From contig JAGVRJ010000012.1 in NCBI GenBank assembly GCA_019059635.1, positions 248,001 through 312,000 on the forward strand: 64,000 nt of DNA. The letters are read 5' to 3'. Positions 55,265-64,000 of this stretch are shown in pieces. Source of the stretch: Proales similis. Taxonomy: Eukaryota > Rotifera > Eurotatoria > Ploima > Proalidae. How positions within the stretch are numbered: position 1 is the stretch's first letter; each line of letters starts with the position of its first letter. Under the pieces are notes generated by a model. The model was given only the letters and a program-made list of their open reading frames with translations, had not been told where the DNA came from and ran no database searches. The translations under genes and the position numbers were made by a program.

Positions 55265-58200
55265 ATGAGCAGCAACCAAGAGGAAACGCTTGAGCCGGTC
55301 GAGAGCGAAGAAGATATTCTCAATCGCATCTATTTGGGCCGGCTTGAAAATCTGCCTTCGCTCGCCTCCAAAATTGTGCGCATATTCACCTCGTCGACGT
55401 TCACAGGTGCTCTTCAGACCGCCTATGCTATGGCATTGATGAGCATTAATTCAACTCTAAATAGACACGACTGTGGAGCGAAACATGCTTATGGAGACCG
55501 TCTATCCGCGACTTAAAGAGTATTGCCGCGAACAGCACGGCCTCGAATTTCAGGTGGTCGACATGAGATGGGGTGTCCGCGACGAGTCGACAGACGACCA
55601 CAAGACCACCGAGCTGTGCATGCAGGAGATCGATAACTGCCAGCGTCTCTCACTGGGTCCCAACTTTGTTGTAAGTGGTCGTTGAAACTCTCATTCAGCT
55701 TCTGTTTGCGTCTGAATGCCGCGGCCTAGGTGTTCCTTGGGCAAAAGTACGGCTACCGTCCACTGCCAACTCGAGTGCTCGATACCGAGTTCGCCAAAAT
55801 CGTTCAAATCCTGAACCAAGAGGACGCCGATCTGCTCAAGCTTTGGTATCAGCTTGACTCCAACAGCTTGCCCAACGTGTTTGTGCTGCAGCCGGTCAGT
55901 TCGATCTACAAGAATTTCACAAACAAGGCGCAGAAGCAGCTGATGGAAGAGGACCAGAGCAAATGGTGGAAAACGATGGGCCAACTGTGCACCATAATTA
56001 GAAAAGGCGCCGCCCTGCTGGTCGAGGCGGGCGAGTTCAGCGACGACGACAACCATCGTTACAACTGGTCTGGTACGAGCCGGCACTTTGGTTCTGTTGA
56101 TGCTTGTCTGTGACGACTCTTGCAATCCTAGTCACCGAACAAGAGGTCGTCAGAGGCATATTGAACTCGAAGAACAACGTCGATCACACGCTGGCGTTCA
56201 TCAGAGAGATTCGCAATATAAACATCAAACTGTTCACCTACTCGGCCAAGTTCATCGACATAAACTTTGCCGCGCGAAAAGTGGACGATGAAGCGCAGAG
56301 GATGCTTTCTTTGCTGCGCGACGTCAAAGTGAGCCCAGATCAAGCGGTTAGATTTTGCTCAACTTTGACGCGAATCGCTCAAGGTGCCCGACAGACTGAT
56401 CGCGTCCAACATAATTCCCTACTCAATCGAATGGTCGGACAACGAGGGCATCAACAAGGTGGACCACGAAGACTACTTGAAAGAGTTCTGCGACACGTTC
56501 TACACACGAATTGTGGACCAGATCGAGCGAGCGATTGCGCGACGAATGAAGCTGTCACAGAACAAGTAAGTGCCTGCGCTGCTTGCCGCCGAATGAGCTG
56601 CAAATTTGCTTGAATAGAATGTTCGCGGAGATTCTGCAGCATCTGCACTTTTGCTTCAACTTCACTCAGCTGTTCAAAGGCAGACAAGAAGCCATCGAGC
56701 AAATATACGCGTACATTCGCAGCGAGGAGAGGAACCAGCCGTTTGCGATCAACGGTCCGAGCGGCTGCGGCAAGAGCTCCATATTGGCCAAAGTCGCCTC
56801 CCAGGTACCTTGATTGGCCATTCTCTCCAGTAAAGCCCAATGAGCACACGGCAGATTGACAGATTCGGCACTGGATGGGTGCAAAGAGCGAGCCGGTCGT
56901 TCTGATTCGATTCCTGGGCACAACGCCGGACAGCTCGTCGGTCTACCCGCTGCTCAAGAGCGTGTGCACCCAGCTGAGCCAAGTTTACCAGCGACCAGTC
57001 GAGCAGATTCCGGTCGAGCTGTCCAACTTGACCAACTATCTGAAAAAGCTGCTCGAATGCGCCAGTGCCGAGCGGCCTCTCTTCATATTTTTCGACTCGC
57101 TCGACCAGCTGAGCGCAAGCAACAGCGCTCACTCGCTCTCCTGGCTGCCGGTGAACTTGCCGCGTCACGTGAAAATAATCGTCTCCACTCTGACCGGCTA
57201 CTACGGGATAATGGAGACGCTGCACAACATTGTAGAGACCCAGGACAACTTTCTGTTCGTAAGCCGAGCCCAGCAAACAAACACGAACTGAGCGTCTCAA
57301 CTCATTTTTAGGTGGAGCCGCTCGGACGTGAACTGGCCGAGAACGTTCTGTTCGAGATGCTCGGTCGAATAAATCGAACCATCTCCGGCACGCAGCTGCA
57401 AATTGTGCGCAAAGTGCTCAACGACTGCAATTCGCCGCTGTTCGTCAAGCTGGTCTACGATCAAATCTGCTTGTGGAAGTCGTACACCAAAGACACAGTA
57501 ATCGCGCGCAACATCGAAGACTGCATTTCGAAGCTGTTCGAGCGAGTAGAGAACTCGCACGGCAAAGTGCTGGTCGCTCACGCGCTCGCTTACATTACAG
57601 CGGCCAAAAACGGCCTGTCAGAAGCCGAGCTCGAAGATTTAATTTCACTCGACGAGACGGTAAGAGTGTGAGTGTGCTGGCTGTTTGCTGTGGTAACGAG
57701 CGTCCGTAGGTGTTGAACGACATTTATCAATACCATCTGCCTCCGATCCGTCGCATTCCGCCACTTTTGTGGACCAGAATAAGAAACGACATTCCCTCTT
57801 ATCTGAGCGAGCGAGAGGCCGACGGAGTCTCAGTGGTCTTCTGGTACCACCGACAGTTCATTCAAGGTGAGAGTCCAAGCTGCTTCACCAGTCCCTCAAT
57901 CTCTAAGACGCGTGCATCTAGTCTCCACCAAACGGTTTCTGTCCAACCAGCGCTTCAAGAAATATGTGCACAGTCAGATCGCCGACTACTTTATGGGAAT
58001 CTGGGCAAACAAGCCGAAGCCGTACTCGTACACGGACGAGCAGAAGCGCATGTTCATGCTCAAGTCGCTGCACGGCGAGGCGGATCGTAAAGTGCCTGCG
58101 CAGCCGGAGATATTCTACAATCCGACAGACAACACAGTTCGCTACAACGCGAGAAAGCTGAGCGAGCTGCCCTACCACTTGATTCGATCGGACCGCGTTG

Positions 58201-61200
58201 ACGAGCTCTACTCGCAAGTGCTGTTCCACTACAAGTTTTTGTACGCCAAGCTCTGCTGCATGCCCTTGAACAGTTTGATCGCCGACTTTGAGGACATGCT
58301 GGCCAATTACAAAATGGACAAAGAGGTCGTGCTCGTCTCCGACGCACTTCGCCTCGCCAGTTCAATATTGGCCTCGTCGGCCTCCAATCTGGTGCCGCAG
58401 ATCGTCGGCCGTCTCCTGCCCTACACATTCATAAACTCGAGCAAGTTCGACAAAGTGCGTCTGCTGATCGAAGAGTGCGAGAGCGACGGTCTTCACGACA
58501 GTGCGTTTGTGCCCGCGTTCAACTGCTTTCACGTGCCGGGCGGGCCCTTGGTCTACTCGCTCGAGGGCCACCCGTTCGCGGTCTACGGCCACTGTTTAAT
58601 GGCTAACGGCACCCAGCTGCTCTCTGTCTCCAATCGCTTCATCATATTCGACTTGAGCAGTGGCGACGTGGTCAGAGTCATAAATCCGCAAATCGAGGGC
58701 ATACTCCAGTCGTTGTCGGTCTCGTCCGATCGCAAGTATTGCGTCTCGTTCTCCAACAACGATCAGATCGTCTTTTGCAATATAATTAGCGGCGACGTCA
58801 AAGTGCTAAATCGCTACGCCGCGCCCGCTCCAGTGGATCAAGCGCCGCCGGTTCAGACCGTAAATGCCAAGGGCGGCAAGCAACAGGCAGCGGGCAAAGA
58901 CCAGAAGAAGAAGCCGGCCGCCGAGACCAAGAAACAGACGACCAAAGAGAGCCGCGAGCCGGTGCCGGCCGTCATCCCGCACGAATACACCGACACTCTG
59001 ATTGGATCGCACACTGGCGTCGCCTACTTTGTTATCTGGAGCAAGTATTTCTATTACGTCTACGACAAAAAGTCTCGCTTGGTCAAAGCGGACAAGTACC
59101 GTTTTCCGATCATTCAAATGGAGGTGATTGAGAACAGTACGGTGGCCAACTACGGCATCGAGCTCGAGGTGGTCTGCAGAGCCGAGGACTGCCGCGACGA
59201 CGAAGAAAAGGAGCGAGACAACCTCATACTCGAGTACATTGCGGTAGTGGACGCGGCTCGTTTGCCCAAAAAGACAAAAGCCGAGCCGAACGTGATCACC
59301 GAGGCGCAAGTGCGCGATGCCTACATACCGAGCGCCAACCCGATCGAGATTCACAGCTGCTTGGTGCTGACCAAGGACAAGCGCAAACTGTTCACTTGCA
59401 CTGAAATAGCCGACAACGTGGTCGAATGCTTTCGCAAGCGGCTCGACCGCAAGAGCAGCAAAGAAGAGGGCGCCAAGCCGATCTGGAAGTACCATGGCAG
59501 TCTGGATCAGAACAGAGACACCTTTTACGCTCTCATACTGAGCGACGATGAAAATTACATGCTCGGAGTGACCATCTGGGGCTTCAAGGTGTTTTTCCTT
59601 TTAACTGGCCAGAGCAAGCCGCTCCGATTTCCGGTCGGAGTGAAGAACATCCAGCTCGGATACAAGAAGCTCACGTTCCCGGCAGTGTTCTCCAAGGGCA
59701 ACCGCTATGTGGTGGCCGGTGTGCGCGACAACATCTACGTCTGGGACACCAGCTACGGCACTTATATAAAAGCGCTCGACGCCCACTACGGACGAATAAC
59801 GAGCTTGATCGGCTCGTTTGACGAGCAGAAAAATCTTGTTCTCTCCAGTTCGATGGACAAGACCATAAAAATTTGGAACTTGAACAACATTCTGGAAGAA
59901 GACTTTCCGCTTGACCACATGGAGAAGGCGATCGAGAAGCTGTACGTGAGCACGGTGGCCTCGCTCGCCATGGCCCAGTCACGCAATCAGCTGGCCATTT
60001 ACTCGCTCAAGGACGGAAAGATTAAGAACCAGTTGTGTCACAATCCGCACGGTGCCATATTCAACTGCTCGGCCATGTCGTCGACGGGCACGTTCGCGGC
60101 CAGCTCCGAGTCCAATCGTCTGGTCATTTGGGATCTAGACGAGCTGAAGCCGACCTATGTGAGCAGCAGTCAGTCGAGCGATGTTCACATTAAACAGCTT
60201 CAGTTCCACCAGTCGGAGATCAACATCTTGTGCGCCACTCTGGACACCAACAGCCGAACGGTGACCATTACCAACTACATAATTCCGGACGGCGAGGTCG
60301 TCTACACGATTGAGTACGGCCTCAAGCCGGCCACAGAGTACAAGAACTTTACGGTCTCGAGCGACGATCAATATCTGGTCGTGTTCAGAAATGACAAGAA
60401 AAGCGACATGCTCGCGATCTACGCGGCCGCAGACGGCGCCGTCATGCACAACGTCAAGCTCCAATATCCCAATTACACGCCCGACTTTATATCGATGGTG
60501 CCGATGCACAAGAACCCGCACTACATTGCGATCATAGACGCGGACAAAGGAAACCTGATCAATGTCAAGGACAAGAAGTTTGTTCGCTCGGTGCCCAAAT
60601 GGAACGGCTGGGCGACCAAGGACGACAAGCTCGGCCTGTACGCGCCCACTCGAGGAGGACTGGAGATGATCGACTTGAAAAACGGCAACAAAGTAAAAGT
60701 TCTCATTCCCAAGGTGGCCGAAGGTGTCTTTGACGTCGACACGCTCATAACCGAGAACGATCGCCACGTGATCTACTATCACTCGGGCAGACGAACGATA
60801 CGCGCGTTCAGAGTGGAGGACGGCAAGCAAATAGCCGACTACAAGAGCACGGCCAGGGTGAGATGCATGATCGCAGCGCAGGACAGCAAGAGCATTGTGA
60901 TCGGCTGCGAGGACGGCACCGTCAATATGCTCATCATAGCCGACCCCCAAATGGAAGACTATGTCGACTATTTGCGCGACTGGCGCCTTGACCAGCATGC
61001 GCTCTTCAGTCGCGACGGTAAGCATTTCAGCTCGTTCTGCTCTAGACTCGAGCTAACCGTTCGGCCCAAAATAAAGTGGCTGCCTCGCCGATTCCGGCCA
61101 ACGAGCAAGAGGCCAGCTCGACCGTGTTCTTCAAAACGTTCAACGCGTTTACTCAACTGTTCGACACTGCAGGCAACAAAGCCGACGAGGCAGATGTGGA

Positions 61201-61453
61201 ACAGACGGAAGACGGCCAAGATGCAAGCAGATCGAACGAACCGAGTGACGAAGGTCGTCAAGAAGAGGCCGACAACGACAGCACGGAAGGAAAAGAGAGC
61301 CCGAAGCGAGGCGGCTCTTCCAGCTCTGAGTCTAAGACTGACAACGATGACGTCATTGTTCCGGATTTAGTGCGCCAAGCGGAGCCAGCCACTGACAAGA
61401 GCCTTGAACGCGCCGAGAGTCGTCCGCAGTCTAAAAACAAAGATAGGAAATGA
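55265..61453 (+). CDS. NACHT and WD40 repeat protein, NWD/QUI-1 type (~1876 aa)
   Basis: Eleven exons fit: 55265-55406, 55465-55670, 55730-56072, 56132-56328, 56384-56565, 56618-56804, 56863-57258, 57312-57659, 57710-57866, 57922-61017, 61077-61453. The N-terminal effector region has the NWD/TEP1-type pattern [37 protein letters not shown] and [12 protein letters not shown]. The NACHT ATPase has a P-loop [10 protein letters not shown] (about residues 402-411) and a Walker B-like [12 protein letters not shown] helical winged-helix region follows, then from about residue 930 a long WD40 array, with repeats such as [20 protein letters not shown] and [11 protein letters not shown] Lys/Pro-rich linker (about 1033-1075) is inserted between early blades. 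The tail is acidic and Ser-rich. Closest relatives would be NWD1/NWD2 and C. elegans QUI-1, linked to sensory behaviour. Such STAND proteins act as switches that assemble on ligand sensing. Confidence 0.88.
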
Positions 61454-61785
61454 GTTGGTTGTTTAGCTTCGGTTAAATAGAAATAAAAGTGACACTGTTC
61501 ACACGAACAATATTGCGACCTAGTTTCTTGGTGTTTTATTGCTTCTTTCACTTTGTCAGCCCGAACGACGAGGCGATCAGGAACAAACATCACTGGCGTC
61601 GACGCAAGCGAACGAGCGTACGTGCGTGCCTAACCGGTCGTGTAAACAAGTGGCACAGTTTATTGATTTTGCTACTTTCGTTAATTGGAAGTAGGCGCGC
61701 ATTTAAATAGGAGCCAAGTAAGTCGGTCCAAGAGCGCAATATTCAATTCTTCGGTTCAAATCGAAAGCAACAATTACAAGCGAGA
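61454..61785. other. Spacer with probable promoter of the peptide gene
   Basis: 332 nt. A short 3' UTR of the NACHT-WD40 gene is followed by sequence with a TATA-like ATTTAAATAG at 61701-61710, 76 nt before the ATG of the peptide gene; transcription from about 61735 would leave a ~50-nt 5' UTR. Confidence 0.4.
61482..61487 (+). terminator. Poly(A) signal AATAAA of the NACHT-WD40 gene
   Basis: AATAAA 29 nt after the stop. Confidence 0.6.
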
Positions 61786-62097
61786 ATGAGTGGAAAATTG
61801 ATCGTAGCAACGTTATTTGCCCTCACACTCTTTAGCCTGGCAACAGCCCAAAGAGATCAGATGGCAGCGAGGCAAGCGAATCAAGACGAGCTGCTGCCCA
61901 ATAGCGAACAAGAGCTGCAACTTGGGCCAACCAAAGAACGCTTCCTCCGTCTAATCCAGATGGCCATTCAAAACGAAGACCTCGACCGGGCCAAGTTCCT
62001 TATCGAACTGTACCAGAGCTACCAGCCGTCAGACATGTGGCCGCTTGGGTTCAAGTTGGCTAATGCCAAGAGACGCACATTCTTTGTCGGCAAATAA
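61786..62097 (+). CDS. Small secreted protein, possible neuropeptide precursor (103 aa)
   Basis: A short single-exon gene. Residues 1-21 form a clear signal peptide (charged start, LIVATLFALTLFSLATA, cut before QRDQ). The rest is hydrophilic, with an amphipathic helical part (about residues 50-75) and no cysteines, so no disulfide-stabilised fold. The C-terminus ends KRRTFFVGK. A dibasic/tribasic site followed by a peptide ending in Gly-Lys is the usual layout for a neuropeptide that is cut, trimmed of Lys and amidated at Gly; that would give a short TFFV-amide, or a longer amidated peptide if only upstream cuts are used. I know no family with this ending, so a neuropeptide role is inference. 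A small secreted carrier or structural protein is an alternative. Confidence 0.75.
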   Translation: MSGKLIVATLFALTLFSLATAQRDQMAARQANQDELLPNSEQELQLGPTKERFLRLIQMAIQNEDLDRAKFLIELYQSYQPSDMWPLGFKLANAKRRTFFVGK

Positions 62098-62234
62098 TTC
62101 AAATCCAAATCGATGAGTCAAAACACCCACACACACACACAGACACAATCTCACATTGGCCAAGGGGCGACCTGTCACACTACTCACGATTTCTACAAAC
62201 AATTCTAGTCTTTGACGTTCACTTAGTTTGATCA

Positions 62235-62240
62235 AATAAA
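62235..62240 (+). terminator. Poly(A) signal AATAAA of the peptide gene
   Basis: AATAAA 138 nt after the stop. Confidence 0.6.
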
Positions 62241-62299
62241 GTTCGTGTCCTTTGTTTAGAGATCAAGTCGCTTGGGTCACATGTCGAGACAAAAAAACA

Positions 62300-62305
62300 T
62301 TTATT
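62300..62305 (-). terminator. Poly(A) signal of TRMT10 (minus strand)
   Basis: TTTATT on the plus strand, 34 nt after the TRMT10 stop; 60 nt from the convergent signal of the peptide gene. Confidence 0.6.
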
Positions 62306-62338
62306 GAGCTGAACTGTTGGGCTGAATCTGATTCAGCA

Positions 62339-63319
62339 TCAGGAAGGCGTCAGGGGCTGGTTGTCAGCGGGTGAGCTGTCGGCTTGGCTGCTATTCGACC
62401 GGGTGGTGTCGGCTGTCTCTGCAGTGGTGTCTGCGAGCGTAATGGCTCCTTTTCGCTTGGGCAATATGCTCACGAATGCGTCCTGCCAGCTTTGGCATTC
62501 CACGTATTTGCAAATGATCTCATAGACCTGATTGACGGTTAGCACGGGCCTCGTTTTCATGTGCATGAACTTGTCGATCGGAAGGCGCGCATGCGAGACT
62601 CCGTTCTCGAGCGCCAGATTGAAGCAGTGCGACTTGTGGTGGTTGTGATCGACCAGGCCTCCGATTATGTAGACTTTGTCCTCGTCGAGCTTTTCGACTA
62701 CGTTCGGCGACTCGCTGCTCAAGAAGACCAAGTTCTGCTTGTCGAGCGAGGAGAACACGTTCAGATAGTGCTCGGAGCGCAAGTGAATGTCCCAGGTAGT
62801 GATGCCCAGCTTTTGAAAGAACGCGCCCGACTCGGTGCCCTCCGCAATGAAACTGGTCACGTAGAGCTGGAGAGGCGCCTGCATTCGTCTGTTGGCCGCG
62901 TAGCAGTAGCTCAACTGTTTGCCCAAATGATTTATGTCGCTGATGCTCATCAGCTCCTCGAACGAGCAGTCGACCACAACACGGAGTTGGCGGCTCGACT
63001 CGGCCATCTTGTTGCCTTTAAGCGCCTTTCGCTTTATCTCCACTTTCTGTCCGTTCTTCTCAACCACGCACACGTTGTTCTTTTTCTGCAGGCGTCTGAG
63101 CTCGCGCTCCTTTTTGCGCTTTTCCATTCGATGCATGAGATTGCGTTCAAGACGACGCAGCTTTTTCTGCTGATTCTTCGACAGCGCTTTCGCCGCACCG
63201 AGATCGTTGCCGCTCTGTGTGGACTCGACCGGCAACTGTTCGCTGCTGGCCTCATTGGCTTGAGTATTCGACTGAGAGCCAGCAGCACCTTTGCTTGCCT
63301 CGGTTTCCTCTGAGCTCAT
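62339..63319 (-). CDS. TRMT10A: tRNA (guanine-N1-)-methyltransferase, TRMT10 family
   Basis: SPOUT-fold enzyme that methylates N1 of guanine 9 in tRNA with S-adenosylmethionine. One exon, 326 residues from the ATG at 63319; the frame extends upstream only to non-ATG codons. A Ser/Glu-rich N-terminus precedes a basic coiled segment (SKNQQKKLRRLERNLMHRME), then VVVDCSFEELM, YCYAANRR, LVFLSSESPNVVEKLDED and the knot signature YIIGGLVDHNHHKS, with LPIDKF and VNQVYEIICKYVE following and ILPKRKGA near the end. This layout is the cytosolic/nuclear TRMT10A/B type rather than the mitochondrial TRMT10C. The tail is acidic and Ser/Thr-rich. Confidence 0.95.
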   Translation of the reverse strand: MSSEETEASKGAAGSQSNTQANEASSEQLPVESTQSGNDLGAAKALSKNQQKKLRRLERNLMHRMEKRKKERELRRLQKKNNVCVVEKNGQKVEIKRKALKGNKMAESSRQLRVVVDCSFEELMSISDINHLGKQLSYCYAANRRMQAPLQLYVTSFIAEGTESGAFFQKLGITTWDIHLRSEHYLNVFSSLDKQNLVFLSSESPNVVEKLDEDKVYIIGGLVDHNHHKSHCFNLALENGVSHARLPIDKFMHMKTRPVLTVNQVYEIICKYVECQSWQDAFVSILPKRKGAITLADTTAETADTTRSNSSQADSSPADNQPLTPS

Positions 63320-64000
63320 TGCGACACGTTCAAATTTCACTGTCCAGCAGGCAGCAGTGCTCCAATCTTAAACGTGCTCGCCAATTTAAAATTTTTTTGT
63401 CCAGGACAAATTGGAATGCTTCTACGAGCGAAGGAGTAAAATGAATCGAGCAGCTCTCGATATAATCTTGTTGCCTATGCCATGCAAGCACTACATAAGA
63501 GCCAGCCAAAGGAGCAAAATAAATAGCATAGAATGCGGCGAGTAGCAACGAAACAAAAAAGGCCAAAGAGAAAATAAAACGAAAAAATTATTCACCCAAA
63601 CCGAGGTTGGAGAATGTTGTGCATGCAAAAGTAAATTGAGCGCACGAGAGACGACGAGCGAGATGGCCCTTCGGCCAGCAAGAAGACCGCTCAGGTAGGC
63701 CTTCACTTTAGCTGCGTGGTCTGCACAGTCAACAATTTACGATCATCTGATGACATGTTTGCGACAACTAAAATTTTTTTCAAATTGTTCGAAAATTTGT
63801 GGTAACATGTCCATCTAGAGCATATGCAAACCGATAGACAGGCCGTTCAAGACCACTTGAAGAACCCGGAAATAAGGGTCAAGATTCAAAAGCTCATTGA
63901 AGCTGGTCTTATCCAAGTTAGATAAGCTATAGCTGTTCTTCTTTTATTCATCTTTCTCTCTCTCTCTCATTCTTGGTTAAACCTGTTACTCGGTAAAGAT
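63320..64000. other. Right-end region without recognised genes
   Basis: TRMT10 upstream sequence, then A/T-rich DNA with a (CT)n run near 63954-63969. No motif-bearing frame is seen; a gene beginning beyond the window edge is possible. Confidence 0.4.

Noticed and set aside
1-64000. Transposons, viral insertions, CRISPR arrays, rRNA or tRNA genes
   Set aside because: No transposase or reverse-transcriptase motifs, no spaced repeats, and no cloverleaf-like sequence with a GGTTCRANNCC arm were found on reading.

Overview
The window is a piece of a compact bilaterian animal genome. Almost every gene is a recognisable animal orthologue broken by very short introns (mostly 44-90 nt), with AATAAA signals soon after stop codons. 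RIM and a vesicular monoamine transporter imply neurons; polycystin-2 and WDR54 fit ciliated cells. I cannot name the phylum from the sequence. An unusual trait is that about 45 of the roughly 111 introns I could model end in AAG rather than CAG or TAG. Exon joins were chosen by reading-frame continuity and resemblance to known families; no transcript data were available.

Layout, left to right: 3' end of RIM (+); ATP7 copper ATPase (+, intronless); an unrecognised low-complexity protein (+); a 4.1 kb gene-free stretch; a type II membrane protein with a SEA-like domain and a Thr/Ser-rich tail (+); a DUF4537/Tudor-like protein (+); polycystin-2 (+); a small probable mitochondrial protein (-); RMND5 (-) head to head with STK19 (+); a GT92 glycosyltransferase (+); mitochondrial NAD kinase NADK2 (-); a divergent 7TM receptor (+); ASH2L (-); a vesicular monoamine transporter (-); WDR54 (+); a PCMTD-type methyltransferase (-); a prenylcysteine-oxidase-like flavoprotein (+); a DHHC palmitoyltransferase whose frame runs into a tandem degenerate tyrosine-phosphatase module (-); thymidine phosphorylase (-); the pyruvate dehydrogenase E2 subunit (-); a tetraspanin (+); a very large NACHT-WD40 protein (+); a small secreted peptide precursor (+); and TRMT10 (-).

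The genes do not form an obvious pathway. They are housekeeping genes (ASH2L chromatin, TRMT10 tRNA methylation, RMND5 ubiquitin ligase, PDH E2, NADK2, thymidine phosphorylase, STK19) mixed with neuronal or ciliary genes. Several pairs are tail to tail with poly(A) signals tens of bases apart (WDR54/PCMTD, GT92/NADK2, peptide/TRMT10), and RMND5/STK19 share a 261-bp divergent upstream region.

The strongest candidate for something undescribed is the locus at 43819-47849. Twenty exons read through in phase to join a complete, apparently active DHHC palmitoyltransferase to two tandem PTP domains that both lack the HCX5R catalytic loop. The link is one 85-nt GC-AG intron that also holds an AATAAA, so a two-gene or two-isoform arrangement remains possible.
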